64,000 nt of DNA from Curtobacterium sp. MCJR17_020 (GCF_003234365.2 NZ_CP126260.1:1612001-1676000), one strand, 5' to 3'; shown: positions 47,169 through 55,882, numbered from the stretch's first letter. Notes: generated by a model from the sequence alone, not told the origin. Translations and numbers: made by a program.

Positions 47169-47236
47169 CCGCGCTGCGCGACGCCGGCACGCAAGCATGG
47201 GAGACTGGGCCGACCGTCCGACCCACCTGAGGAACC

Positions 47237-49084
47237 GTGAGCCCACAAGCATCCGCTCCGCTCGAGCCCGCCGCGACCCCGGCCGGCGCGATCCGCAACT
47301 TCTGCATCATCGCGCACATCGACCACGGCAAGTCCACGCTGGCCGACCGCATGCTGCAGATGACCGGTGTCGTCGAGGAGCGCGCGATGCGCGCGCAGTA
47401 CCTCGACCGCATGGACATCGAGCGCGAGCGCGGCATCACGATCAAGTCGCAGGCAGTCCGCATGCCGTGGGAACTCGACGGTGAGACCTTCGCGCTCAAC
47501 ATGATCGACACCCCCGGGCACGTCGACTTCTCGTACGAGGTCTCCCGTTCCCTGGCGGCGTGCGAGGGCGCGATCCTGCTCGTCGACGCCGCCCAGGGCA
47601 TCGAGGCGCAGACGCTGGCGAACCTGTACCTGGCGCTCGAGAACGACCTCGAGATCATCCCGGTGCTCAACAAGATCGACCTGCCGGCGGCCGAACCCGA
47701 GAAGTACGCGGCCGAGCTCGCGCAGCTGATCGGCGGCAAGCCGGAGGACGTCCTGCGGGTCTCCGGCAAGACGGGCGTCGGCGTCCCCGAGCTCCTCGAC
47801 CTGGTGGTCCGGCGTGTGCCGGCACCGGTCGGCGACGTCGAGGCCGCGCCGCGCGCGATGATCTTCGACTCGGTCTACGACAGCTACCGCGGCGTCGTGA
47901 CCTACATCCGGATGATCGACGGCTCCATCAAGCCGCGCGAGAAGGTCCAGATGATGTCGACCAAGTCGACGCACGAGATCCTCGAGATCGGGGTGTCGAG
48001 CCCCGAGCCGATCCCGACGAAGGGGCTCTCCGTCGGCGAGGTCGGGTACCTGATCACCGGCGTGAAGGACGTCCGCCAGTCCAAGGTCGGCGACACCGTC
48101 ACGAGCGCGCAGAAGCCCGCGACCGACGCCCTGCCCGGCTACACGGACCCGAAGCCGATGGTGTTCTCGGGCCTGTACCCGATCGACGGGTCGGACTACC
48201 CGGACCTCCGCGACGCGCTCGACAAGCTCAAGCTCTCCGACGCGGCGCTGGTCTACGAGCCCGAGACCTCCGTGGCGCTCGGCTTCGGCTTCCGCTGCGG
48301 GTTCCTCGGCCTGCTGCACCTCGAGATCATCACCGAGCGGCTCTCGCGCGAGTTCGGCCTCGACCTCATCACGACCGCGCCCAGCGTGATCTACGAGGTC
48401 ACGAACGAGGACAACTCCGTGACCGAGGTCACGAACCCGTCCGAGTTCCCCGGCGGCCGCATCGTCGAGGTCCGCGAGCCCATGGTCCGCGCGGCGATCC
48501 TCGCGCCGAAGGACTACGTCGGCGCGATCATGGAGCTGTGCCAGTCGCGCCGCGGCTCGCTGCTCGGCATGGAGTACCTCGGCGAGGACCGCGTCGAGAT
48601 CCGCTACGAGATGCCGCTCGGCGAGATCGTGTTCGACTTCTTCGACCAGCTGAAAAGCAAGACGCAGGGCTACGCGTCGCTCGACTACGAGCCCATCGGC
48701 GACCAGGCGGCCGACCTCGTCAAGGTCGACATCCTGCTGCAGGGCGACCAGGTCGACGCGTTCAGCGCGATCGTGCACCGCGACAAGGCCTACGCCTACG
48801 GCACGCTGATGACCGAGCGGCTGCGCAAGCTCATCCCGCGCCAGCAGTTCGAGGTCCCGATCCAGGCGGCCATCGGCGCGCGGATCATCGCCCGCGAGAG
48901 CATCCGCGCGATGCGCAAGGACGTCCTGGCGAAGTGCTACGGCGGGGACATCACCCGCAAGCGCAAGCTCCTCGAGAAGCAGAAGGAGGGCAAGAAGCGC
49001 ATGAAGACCATCGGTCGGGTCGAGGTCCCGCAGGAAGCCTTCATCGCCGCGCTCTCCGGCGACGTCGAAGAAAAGAAGAAGTAG
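47237..49084 (+). CDS. lepA: Elongation factor 4 (LepA)
   Basis: 615-residue translational GTPase that acts on stalled or assembling ribosomes. G1 AHIDHGKST (26-34), G2 ERGITIKSQAVRM, G3 DTPGHVDF, G4 NKIDLP, then domains II-III and the LepA-specific C-terminal domain (AYAYGTLMTERLRKL, KKRMKTIGRVEVPQEAF). GTG start with TGAGGA upstream. Upstream of hemW and hrcA as is common, but two extra genes lie between here. Confidence 0.98.
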   Translation: MSPQASAPLEPAATPAGAIRNFCIIAHIDHGKSTLADRMLQMTGVVEERAMRAQYLDRMDIERERGITIKSQAVRMPWELDGETFALNMIDTPGHVDFSYEVSRSLAACEGAILLVDAAQGIEAQTLANLYLALENDLEIIPVLNKIDLPAAEPEKYAAELAQLIGGKPEDVLRVSGKTGVGVPELLDLVVRRVPAPVGDVEAAPRAMIFDSVYDSYRGVVTYIRMIDGSIKPREKVQMMSTKSTHEILEIGVSSPEPIPTKGLSVGEVGYLITGVKDVRQSKVGDTVTSAQKPATDALPGYTDPKPMVFSGLYPIDGSDYPDLRDALDKLKLSDAALVYEPETSVALGFGFRCGFLGLLHLEIITERLSREFGLDLITTAPSVIYEVTNEDNSVTEVTNPSEFPGGRIVEVREPMVRAAILAPKDYVGAIMELCQSRRGSLLGMEYLGEDRVEIRYEMPLGEIVFDFFDQLKSKTQGYASLDYEPIGDQAADLVKVDILLQGDQVDAFSAIVHRDKAYAYGTLMTERLRKLIPRQQFEVPIQAAIGARIIARESIRAMRKDVLAKCYGGDITRKRKLLEKQKEGKKRMKTIGRVEVPQEAFIAALSGDVEEKKK

Positions 49085-49112
49085 CGCGCGTCGCGCCGGG
49101 CGCCGGGCGCCG

Positions 49113-49604
49113 TCAGCGGAGGCGTGCGGCGCGGGTCCGCAAGGCGGCCAGGCAGAGGGCCGGGAGGCTCGCGGCGGCCAGTCCCGCCAGCGCGGTCCGC
49201 AGGATGGTCCAGCCCGCAGCCGCGGCGAAGTCGTCCTGCGCCCCCGCGGCGATCCCGGCGAGCACGGCACCGACGGCCATCGTGAGCGTCACGGCGGCGA
49301 GCAGGCGCGGCAGTCGCGCCGCGCGGTGCCGACGGACCGCCACGACCAGGGTGGCTCCGAACAGCAGGACACCCGTCCCGGCGCAGCACGCACCGACGCC
49401 AGCGATCACGTTGGCGGTGTCGAAGGCGTCCCACTGCGCGGCCGGCACGGCGACGTACCGCGTCGACGAGCCGATGCTCGCCGTCGTCGCGTCGACGAGG
49501 ACACGCGCGAGTGCGGCGGCGCCGAAGGCGACGAGCGTGAGCGCGGCGAGCGTCGCGGTCCGACGGTCGACGGACCGCCAGGGCGCGGGGGTGGAGCGGG
49601 GCAC
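49113..49604 (-). CDS. Small hypothetical integral membrane protein
   Basis: 163 residues, four predicted helices (about 18-36, 64-88, 99-122, 128-152), no motif I recognise. Very Ala/Leu/Val-rich, with a basic N-terminus (RSVDRRTA). GTG start, 6 bases from TATCGT, so probably leaderless. It converges with lepA (28 bases apart). Codon use and membrane pattern look genuine. Confidence 0.7.
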   Translation of the reverse strand: MPRSTPAPWRSVDRRTATLAALTLVAFGAAALARVLVDATTASIGSSTRYVAVPAAQWDAFDTANVIAGVGACCAGTGVLLFGATLVVAVRRHRAARLPRLLAAVTLTMAVGAVLAGIAAGAQDDFAAAAGWTILRTALAGLAAASLPALCLAALRTRAARLR

Positions 49605-49610
49605 GCTGCA

Positions 49611-49616
49611 ACGATA
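49611..49616 (-). promoter_or_regulatory. Putative leaderless -10 box of the small membrane protein gene
   Basis: TATCGT on the minus strand, 6 bases before the GTG; identical to the leuS -10. Confidence 0.4.
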
Positions 49617-49732
49617 GGGGCGCTGCGGGCGGGTGTCGGGCCTCCAGTTCGGGGTGCACGCGAACCGGACGACGCGGCCCGGGCGACGCGACCTGAGCGG
49701 TGATCGGTTCGATCCGACGGGGCAGGCGCAAG

Positions 49733-49738
49733 TAGGCT
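49733..49738 (+). promoter_or_regulatory. Putative leaderless -10 box of the DUF1990 gene
   Basis: TAGGCT, 6 bases before the ATG. Confidence 0.4.
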
Positions 49739-49744
49739 GGCGGC

Positions 49745-50392
49745 ATGAGCATCCGCGGGAGCTACCGGACCGCCCTGACCTACGGCGCGGTGGGGGCGAC
49801 CCAGGCGTCGGACCTCATGACGTACCCGCCCGAGGGGTTCACCCCCACCGAGTCACGTGCTCGGATCGGGCACGGCGACCAGCGGTTCGAGACCGCGGTG
49901 ACGCAGGCCCTGACGTGGCAGATCCAGGAGCGCAGCGGTATCCGCGTGCGCGTCGAGGAACAGCCCGACGACGACGAGGTCCGGTACAACCCGGTGACGT
50001 TCGACGACGACGGCGTCCCGATCGCCCCCGCCTCGATCGGCACGCCCCGGGTCGAGAAGTTCGCGCCGGACGGCACCCCGCTGGTGACCGCCGGCACGTC
50101 GGCGACGCTCACGATGCACGCCTTCGGGCGGACGGTGCAGGCGCCCGTCCGGGTCGTGTCGATCATCGACGAGCACGACCGCAAGGGCTTCGCGTACGGC
50201 ACGCTCGAGGGGCACCCGCTCTCCGGCGAGGAGTCGTTCGTCGTCGAGCGCACGTCGGACGGCTCCGTGTGGCTGCAGATCCGGCAGTTCTCGCAGCCGT
50301 CGAGCCGGAAGTGGCAGTTCGTCGCGCCGCTGCTGCGTCGGCAGCAGAAGGTGATGGCGGAGCAGTACCTGGCGGCGCTGCGGGGCGACTAG
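49745..50392 (+). CDS. DUF1990 family protein
   Basis: 215 residues. Conserved DUF1990 features: LTYGAVGATQASDLMTYPPE, a beta-rich middle, GFAYGTLEGHPLSGEESFVV and LRRQQKVMAEQYLAAL. Found mostly in actinobacteria and plants; function unknown, soluble, likely ligand-binding fold. Its own leaderless promoter. A GC-rich hairpin follows before the convergent HAD gene. Confidence 0.88.
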   Translation: MSIRGSYRTALTYGAVGATQASDLMTYPPEGFTPTESRARIGHGDQRFETAVTQALTWQIQERSGIRVRVEEQPDDDEVRYNPVTFDDDGVPIAPASIGTPRVEKFAPDGTPLVTAGTSATLTMHAFGRTVQAPVRVVSIIDEHDRKGFAYGTLEGHPLSGEESFVVERTSDGSVWLQIRQFSQPSSRKWQFVAPLLRRQQKVMAEQYLAALRGD

Positions 50393-50397
50393 CGGCG

Positions 50398-50431
50398 AGC
50401 GCGTGCTTGCGTGCGCGTGTGCTTGCGCGCT
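50398..50431. terminator. Possible terminator between DUF1990 and HAD genes
   Basis: AGCGCG (50398-50403) pairs with CGCGCT (50426-50431); the loop holds a GTGCTTGCG direct repeat. Convergent genes on both sides. Confidence 0.4.
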
Positions 50432-50434
50432 GGG

Positions 50435-51127
50435 TCAGCGCAGCGGCGGCAACGCCGCGATGGCGTCCTCGATCAGGGCGGCGTCGACCCGGCAGTCGCG
50501 CGCGACCGTGACCGCGTTGGTGGCCCGCAGCGCCTCGACGTCGAACACCCCGGTGGCGACCGCCAGGAAGGGGATGCCGGCGGCGTCCGCAGCCTCGCCG
50601 TCACGCGGGGTGTCGCCGACGATGACGGCGCGGGTGCCGGCGAGCTCCGCCGCCGCGCGGGTGGTGACGTCCGCGCGCTCCACCTCGGTGTCGCCGAAGT
50701 AGGAGTGGTCCCAGTCGAACAGGCCCTCGTCGAACCCCGCACCGGCCAGCTTGACGCGGGCGCGGTACTCGGAGTTGCCGGTGAGCAGACCGTTCCGCCA
50801 CCCGAGCTCCGCGAAGCGGGTGAGCAGCGCGGTGGCACCGGGGACGGGGGACCGGTGGTCGCCCGAGGCGTGCCGCTCGGCGGTGAGGTCGCGCAGGTGC
50901 CCGCTGACCGTCGGGATGATCGTGTCCTCGAACGCGTGGGCACGGACGTGCTCGGCGATGAGCCCGGCATCGGTCCGACCGTGCTGGTGCCCGACCCGCA
51001 GGGTGAGGTCGCGGCCGACCGCCCGCTCGAGCGCCAGGTGGTAGAGGTTGCCCGGGGACGACGCGTTCATCACGAGGGTGCCGTCGATGTCCCACAGGAC
51101 CGTGGTGGGGACGGGGTGGTGCTCCAT
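50435..51127 (-). CDS. HAD family phosphohydrolase
   Basis: 230 residues. Motif I VLWDIDGTLV (nucleophile Asp and acid Asp), a helical cap after it, motif II LLTGNSE, motif III Lys region and motif IV VIVGDTPRDGEAADAAG. Resembles phosphoglycolate-phosphatase-like HADs (subfamily IA); substrate unknown. ATG 51127 is preferred to one 30 bases upstream because CATGAT lies 6 bases before it. Starts 29 bases from divergent hemW. Confidence 0.9.
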   Translation of the reverse strand: MEHHPVPTTVLWDIDGTLVMNASSPGNLYHLALERAVGRDLTLRVGHQHGRTDAGLIAEHVRAHAFEDTIIPTVSGHLRDLTAERHASGDHRSPVPGATALLTRFAELGWRNGLLTGNSEYRARVKLAGAGFDEGLFDWDHSYFGDTEVERADVTTRAAAELAGTRAVIVGDTPRDGEAADAAGIPFLAVATGVFDVEALRATNAVTVARDCRVDAALIEDAIAALPPLR

Positions 51128-51133
51128 GCGTCC

Positions 51134-51139
51134 ATCATG
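51134..51139 (-). promoter_or_regulatory. Putative leaderless -10 box of the HAD gene
   Basis: CATGAT on the minus strand, 6 bases before the ATG; only 3 bases from the divergent hemW -10. Confidence 0.3.
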
Positions 51140-51142
51140 ACG

Positions 51143-51148
51143 GACAAT
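51143..51148 (+). promoter_or_regulatory. Putative leaderless -10 box of hemW
   Basis: GACAAT, 7 bases before ATG 51156. The two divergent -10 boxes nearly touch, so polymerases must exclude each other. Confidence 0.35.
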
Positions 51149-51155
51149 GGACTCC

Positions 51156-52415
51156 ATGCCGAGTGCTCTCCCGATCGCCGATCCGGCACCCGCTGACGGA
51201 CTGATCGTGCCGCGAGCGGCGGCGGGCTCCGCCGCCGGTTCCGACCCGGCGGCCGTGCCGTTCGGGGTCTACGTCCACGTGCCGTTCTGCCGGGTGCGCT
51301 GCGGCTACTGCGACTTCAACACGTACACGGCGTCCGAGCTGCGCGGCGTGCGCCGCGACGACTACGCCGGCCACGCCGTGCGGGAGATCGAGTGGGCCGC
51401 GACCGTGCTCGACCGCTCCGGCGTCCCGCGTCGGCCCGTGTCGACCGTGTTCTTCGGCGGCGGTACCCCGACGATGCTGCCGGCCTCCGACCTGGCGATG
51501 ATCCTGCGGGCCATCGACGACACGTGGGGGATCCTGCCCGGCGCCGAGGTCACGACCGAGGCGAACCCGGACTCGGTCGACGCGTCCTCGTTGCAGACAC
51601 TGCGCGAGGGCGGGTTCAACCGGATCAGCTACGGCATGCAGTCGGCCGTCCCGCACGTCCTCGCGACCCTCGACCGCACACACGACCCGTTGCGCGTGCC
51701 GGTCGTCGTCGACCTCGCGAAGCAGCAGGGCCTCGACGTCTCCCTCGACCTCATCTACTCGACGCCGGGGGAGTCCCTCGACGACTGGCGCACCTCGCTC
51801 GACGCTGCCCTGGCCTGCGAGCCCGACCACGTGTCGGCGTACTCGCTCATCGTCGAGGACGGCACCGCGATGGGCCGCATGGTGGCGCGCGGGGAGCTCC
51901 CCGCCCCCGACGACGACCTGGCCGCCGACATGTACGAGCTCGCCGACCAGGTGCTCGGGGACGCCGGGTACTCCTGGTACGAGGTGTCGAACTGGGCCCG
52001 CGTCGACGCGGACGGCGGCACAGCGCGCCACGCGAGCCGGCACAACCTGTCCTACTGGAAGGGCCACGACTGGTGGGGTGTCGGCCCCGGCGCCCACTCC
52101 GCGGTCGCCGGCACGCGCTGGTGGAACGTGAAGCACCCGGCCGCGTACGCGAACCGGGTGCTGTCCGGCGAGTCGCCGGCCGCCGGGCGCGAGGTCATCG
52201 ACGACGAGACCCGCTACGTCGAGCGCCTGCTCCTCGCCGCGCGGGTCCGCGGGGAGCTCGCGACGAGCGAGATCCGACAGGAGGCCCGTGGCCGGGTCGC
52301 GGGACTCATCGCGCGGGGTCTCGTGGACGGGTCGGCCGCGGTGCGGGGACGCATCGACCTGACCCTGCAGGGTCGCCTGCTGGCCGACGCGGTGGTGCGG
52401 GAGCTGCTGGACTGA
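51156..52415 (+). CDS. hemW: Radical SAM heme chaperone HemW
   Basis: 419 residues. Radical-SAM 4Fe-4S motif CRVRCGYC (Cys45, Cys49, Cys52) in VHVPFCRVRCGYCDFNTY, then FFGGGTPTML, EANPDSVD, NRISYGMQS and SLDLIYSTPGES. Once annotated as oxygen-independent coproporphyrinogen oxidase; members with this arrangement insert heme into respiratory enzymes, which fits a genome with aa3 and bd oxidases. A start at ATG 51147 is possible, but the -10 box overlaps it. Confidence 0.95.
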   Translation: MPSALPIADPAPADGLIVPRAAAGSAAGSDPAAVPFGVYVHVPFCRVRCGYCDFNTYTASELRGVRRDDYAGHAVREIEWAATVLDRSGVPRRPVSTVFFGGGTPTMLPASDLAMILRAIDDTWGILPGAEVTTEANPDSVDASSLQTLREGGFNRISYGMQSAVPHVLATLDRTHDPLRVPVVVDLAKQQGLDVSLDLIYSTPGESLDDWRTSLDAALACEPDHVSAYSLIVEDGTAMGRMVARGELPAPDDDLAADMYELADQVLGDAGYSWYEVSNWARVDADGGTARHASRHNLSYWKGHDWWGVGPGAHSAVAGTRWWNVKHPAAYANRVLSGESPAAGREVIDDETRYVERLLLAARVRGELATSEIRQEARGRVAGLIARGLVDGSAAVRGRIDLTLQGRLLADAVVRELLD

Positions 52416-52424
52416 CCGGCGTCC

Positions 52425-52832
52425 CTACTGCTTGATGAACTCGATCGACAGGGGGTAGCGGTAGAACTGCCCCTGGTTCGCCGCGACGGCCGCCAGGATG
52501 CCGAAGACGACGGTCAGGACGGCGACGATCGGGAACAGCACCAGTCCGATGACCACGACGCTCAGCACGCCGCACGCGACGTACGCGATCGCCACGGTGA
52601 TGTGGAAGTTCAGTGCGACCCGGGTGTGCTCGCGGATGAAGCCGCCGCGGTCGCGCAGCACCAGGTAGGCCACGAGCGGGGCGACGAAGTTGAAGAAGAT
52701 CCCGCCGATGTGCGTCAGCGTGGCCCAGAGGCGCTGGTCCTCCGGGCTCATCGGCTGCGGCGGGGTGTACCCGCTCGGGTACTGGGGTCCGTTCGGGTTC
52801 TGCGGGCCACCGGGCTGCTGTCCGTAGGTCAT
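52425..52832 (-). CDS. DUF4870 (Tic20-like) membrane protein
   Basis: 135 residues. A Gln/Gly/Pro/Asn-rich cytoplasmic N-terminus (about 1-28) then SPEDQRLWATLTHIGGIFF, the DUF4870 signature, with three or four helices. FIREHTRVALNFHITVAIA is the conserved central helix. Function unknown. ATG 52832 with TACGCT 6 bases upstream, thus leaderless. Converges with hemW (9 bases apart). Confidence 0.88.
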   Translation of the reverse strand: MTYGQQPGGPQNPNGPQYPSGYTPPQPMSPEDQRLWATLTHIGGIFFNFVAPLVAYLVLRDRGGFIREHTRVALNFHITVAIAYVACGVLSVVVIGLVLFPIVAVLTVVFGILAAVAANQGQFYRYPLSIEFIKQ

Positions 52833-52838
52833 GCCGGA

Positions 52839-52844
52839 AGCGTA
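52839..52844 (-). promoter_or_regulatory. Putative leaderless -10 box of the DUF4870 gene
   Basis: TACGCT on the minus strand, 6 bases before the ATG. Confidence 0.4.
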
Positions 52845-52867
52845 TCGGGGGTGCAGTCGTGCGGGCG

Positions 52868-52899
52868 TAGGATCAGCAGTCGACACGTCCGAGTGCCAG
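52868..52899 (+). promoter_or_regulatory. hrcA promoter with a degenerate CIRCE-like operator
   Basis: The -10 box TAGGAT (52868-52873) is followed at once by TCAGCAGTC (52873-52881), a 9-base spacer and GAGTGCCAG (52891-52899). Each arm matches the CIRCE half-site (TTAGCACTC/GAGTGCTAA) at 7 of 9 bases with the exact 9-base spacing. This is where HrcA would bind to repress its own operon. Confidence 0.5.
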
Positions 52900-52920
52900 G
52901 TCGACCAGGAAGGAGCGCTC

Positions 52921-53943
52921 GTGGTCAGTGAACGCAGCCTCGAGGTCCTGAAGGCGATCGTGCGCGACTACGTGGCGTCCCGCGAACCGGTCGGCTCCAA
53001 GACGATCGTCGAGCGGCACGCCTTCGGCGTCAGCGCCGCCACGATCCGCAACGACATGGCCCTGCTCGAGGACGAGCAGCTCATCGTCGCCCCGCACACC
53101 TCGTCCGGCCGTGTGCCGACCGACAAGGGCTACCGGCTGTTCGTCGACCACCTGGCCGCAGCCCGGCCGCTGACGAGCGCCCAGCGGCACGCCATCGAGA
53201 CCTTCCTCGGCGCCCCGAACGACCTCGACGAGGTCCTCGGCCGCACCGTGCGCCTGCTCAGCCAGCTCACGAACCAGGTCGCCCTGGTGCAGTACCCCTC
53301 GATGGTGCGCGCCCGGGTGCAGCACGTCGAGCTGGTGCGACTCGGCGACGCCCGGCTCATGGTCGTGCTCATCACCGACACCGCCCGGGTCGAACAACGC
53401 GTCGTCGAGACCGACGTCGCGCTCGACGAGCCGCTGCTGACCGAACTCCGGACCGTCCTGAACGGCGCGGCCGTGGGACTCCTGCTGCAGGACGTGCCCA
53501 CCGCGCTCCGTGCGGTGCCGCAACAGCTCCGGCCCGACGCCCAGACGCTCGGCGGGGTCGTGGTGGCGACCCTCATCGAGCAGGTCGCGGCGAACCGGCA
53601 GGACCGCCTGGTGATGGCCGGCGCCGCCAACCTGGCGAAGAGCGAGCAGGACTTCTCCGGCGGCCTCTTCCCGGTGCTCGAAGCGATCGAGGAACAAGTC
53701 ACCCTGCTCCGGTTGTTCGGGGAGATGCAGGTGGACGACATCGCGGTGGCGGCCAGCATCGGCGTCGAGAACGCCGAGTACGGGCTCGACGCCACGAGCA
53801 TCGTCGCCGGCGGGTACCTCGCCGGTGGCGGCGAGGTGGCACGCCTGGGTGTCCTGGGACCGACCCGGATGGACTACGGCACGAACATGGCCGCCGTCCG
53901 GGCCGTCGCACGGTACCTGTCCAAGCTCTTGGGCGAACACTGA
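52921..53943 (+). CDS. hrcA: Heat-inducible transcription repressor HrcA
   Basis: 340 residues. N-terminal winged helix: RSLEVLKAIVRDYVASREPV, SKTIVERHAFGVSAATIRND, LEDEQLIVAPHTSSGRVPTD. The C-terminal GAF-like domain includes VLLRLFGEMQ-type region and an NAEYGLDATSIVAGGY-like end. It represses heat-shock genes through CIRCE and is itself folded by GroEL. GTG after GGAAGGAG. Followed by dnaJ at 49 bases, the classic hrcA-dnaJ pair. Confidence 0.96.
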   Translation: MVSERSLEVLKAIVRDYVASREPVGSKTIVERHAFGVSAATIRNDMALLEDEQLIVAPHTSSGRVPTDKGYRLFVDHLAAARPLTSAQRHAIETFLGAPNDLDEVLGRTVRLLSQLTNQVALVQYPSMVRARVQHVELVRLGDARLMVVLITDTARVEQRVVETDVALDEPLLTELRTVLNGAAVGLLLQDVPTALRAVPQQLRPDAQTLGGVVVATLIEQVAANRQDRLVMAGAANLAKSEQDFSGGLFPVLEAIEEQVTLLRLFGEMQVDDIAVAASIGVENAEYGLDATSIVAGGYLAGGGEVARLGVLGPTRMDYGTNMAAVRAVARYLSKLLGEH

Positions 53944-53992
53944 TCGACTGCAACACCGACCGACCGACCGAACACAACCGACTGAGGGATAC

Positions 53993-55105
53993 GTGGCAGA
54001 CCACTACGACGTCCTCGGCGTCCAGCGAGACGCCTCCGATGCCGACATCAAGAAGGCCTACCGCCGCCTGGCGCGTGAGCTCCACCCGGACGTGAACCCT
54101 GCTCCAGAGGCAGCCGAGCGGTTCAAGGACGTCACGCACGCGTACGACGTCCTGAGCGACCCGGAGCAGCGGCGCCGGTACGACGCCGGGCCCCAGGCCG
54201 ACAGCCCCTTCGGTGGCGGCGCCGGCGGGTTCAGCGACATCTTCGACGCCTTCTTCGGTGGCGGTGGCGGTGGCGGCCGGGGCAGTGGTCCCCGCAGCCG
54301 TGCCGAGCGCGGACAGGACGCCCTGCTCCGCATCGACGTCGACCTCGACGAGGTCGTCTTCGGCACCCACAAGGACGTCGAGGTCGACACCGCCGTCCTG
54401 TGCGAGACCTGTCACGGGTCGTGCTGCGCGCCCGGCACCAGCCCGCGCACCTGCGACATCTGCGGCGGGTCCGGCAACATCCAGCGCCAGGTCCGCTCGC
54501 TGCTGGGCAACGTCGTGACGAGCGCCCCGTGCGGCACCTGCCGCGGCTACGGCACCGTCATCCCGAGCCCCTGCCCGACCTGCCAGGGTCAGGGCCGCGT
54601 CCGCGCCCGTCGCACCGTGCCGGTCGACGTCCCCGCCGGCGTCGACTCGGGCCTGCGCCTGCAGATGCCCGGCCAGGGCGAGGTCGGCCCCGCCGGTGGC
54701 CCCTCCGGCGACCTGTACCTGGAGATCCGGGTGCGGCACGACGACGTCTTCAGCCGCGACGGCGACGACCTGCTCGCCACCCTCGAGGTCGCGATGACCG
54801 ATGCGGTGCTCGGCACCACGACGACGATCGACGGACTCGACGGACCCGTCGAGCTCGAGATCCGTCCCGGGGTGCAGAGCGCCGACGTGCTGGTGATCAA
54901 GGACCGCGGCATCACGAAGCTCCGCGGGAGCGGCCGCGGCGACCTCCGGGTCGGCGTGCAGGTCGTCACCCCGACGAAGCTGTCGCACAAGGAACGCCAG
55001 CTCGTCGAGCAGCTCGCGAAGTCGCACAAGGCCTCGGCCCCGCAGCTCGCCCGGTTCCAGCAGGGCATGTTCGGCAAGCTCCGCGACCGCTTCTTCAACT
55101 TCTGA
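53993..55105 (+). CDS. dnaJ: Chaperone protein DnaJ
   Basis: 370-residue type I DnaJ co-chaperone. J domain with HPD (31-33), Gly/Phe-rich linker (about 72-100), zinc-finger domain with four Cys pairs: Cys137/140, 154/157, 180/183, 194/197, then the substrate-binding domain. The first finger reads CETCHGSC, where the usual final Gly of CxxCxGxG is Cys. This is the DnaJ2 copy coupled to hrcA; another DnaJ likely sits by dnaK-grpE. The GTG start follows GAGGGAT. Confidence 0.96.
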   Translation: MADHYDVLGVQRDASDADIKKAYRRLARELHPDVNPAPEAAERFKDVTHAYDVLSDPEQRRRYDAGPQADSPFGGGAGGFSDIFDAFFGGGGGGGRGSGPRSRAERGQDALLRIDVDLDEVVFGTHKDVEVDTAVLCETCHGSCCAPGTSPRTCDICGGSGNIQRQVRSLLGNVVTSAPCGTCRGYGTVIPSPCPTCQGQGRVRARRTVPVDVPAGVDSGLRLQMPGQGEVGPAGGPSGDLYLEIRVRHDDVFSRDGDDLLATLEVAMTDAVLGTTTTIDGLDGPVELEIRPGVQSADVLVIKDRGITKLRGSGRGDLRVGVQVVTPTKLSHKERQLVEQLAKSHKASAPQLARFQQGMFGKLRDRFFNF

Positions 55106-55842
55106 TGGCATCGCTCTACGTCGTGGAGTCGCTCGACGGGGTCGCCGTCGGTGGCTCCGTGACGCTCGACGGGGCAGAGGGGCGGCACGCCGTGACCGTC
55201 TCGCGCGTACGGGTCGGTGAGACGTTGCGGCTCTCGGACGGACGGGGGACCGTCGTGTCCGGCGCGGTGGACGCCGTCGACCGCGACTCGCTGGTGTTGT
55301 CCGTGGCATCGCTGTCCGTCGACCCGCGGCCCGTGCCGTCGCTGACGCTCGTGCAGGCCCTCGCCAAGGGCGGCCGAGACGAGATGGCGGTGCAGGCGTC
55401 GACGGAGATCGGTGTGGACCGGATCGTGCCGTGGTCGGCCGCGCGCAGCGTCTCCCGGTGGGAGGGCCCGAAGGTCGAGAAGGGGCGATCGCGCTGGACG
55501 GCCATCGCGCACGAGGCCGCGAAGCAGGCGATCCGGTCGCGGGTGCCCGAGGTCGGGCCGCTCGTCACGACGGCGCAGCTCGTCCCCGCCCTCGGTGCCG
55601 GTGCTGCGGTGCTCGTGCTCGATCCCACCGCGACCGTGCGGCTCGCGACCTGGGAACCGACGGCGGACCTCGACGAGATCGCCCTCGTGGTGGGGCCGGA
55701 GGGCGGCATCGACGGCTCCGAGCTCGACCGGCTCGAGGCTGCGGGAGCGATCAGGGTCCGGCTCGGCGACAGTGTGCTGCGGACCTCGACCGCCGGTCCC
55801 GCGGCACTCGCGATCCTGCAGGCCGGACTCGGGCGCTGGTGA
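55105..55842 (+). CDS. rsmE: 16S rRNA m3U1498 methyltransferase RsmE
   Basis: 245 residues, SPOUT-fold methyltransferase. N-terminal PUA-like domain with EGRHAVTVSRVRVGE, then LVQALAKGGRDEMAVQASTE, IAHEAAKQAIRSRVPEV and the SAM knot ALVVGPEGGIDGSELD with LGDSVLRTSTAGPAAL. ATG overlaps the dnaJ stop by one base (TGATG). The hrcA-dnaJ-rsmE order is conserved. Confidence 0.96.
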   Translation: MASLYVVESLDGVAVGGSVTLDGAEGRHAVTVSRVRVGETLRLSDGRGTVVSGAVDAVDRDSLVLSVASLSVDPRPVPSLTLVQALAKGGRDEMAVQASTEIGVDRIVPWSAARSVSRWEGPKVEKGRSRWTAIAHEAAKQAIRSRVPEVGPLVTTAQLVPALGAGAAVLVLDPTATVRLATWEPTADLDEIALVVGPEGGIDGSELDRLEAAGAIRVRLGDSVLRTSTAGPAALAILQAGLGRW

Positions 55843-55870
55843 GGGAAGGCCCGAGGTCGGTCCTGCGTTC

Positions 55871-55876
55871 TACGAT
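55871..55876 (+). promoter_or_regulatory. Putative leaderless -10 box of the HIT gene
   Basis: TACGAT, 6 bases before the ATG; GGAG between them is too close to act as a ribosome site. Confidence 0.45.
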
Positions 55877-55882
55877 GGAGTC

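Noticed and set aside
49700..49725. GGTTCGATCC resembling a tRNA T-arm
   Set aside because: The flanking five-base stems do not pair and no anticodon or acceptor arms can be found upstream; it lies in the DUF1990 promoter region.
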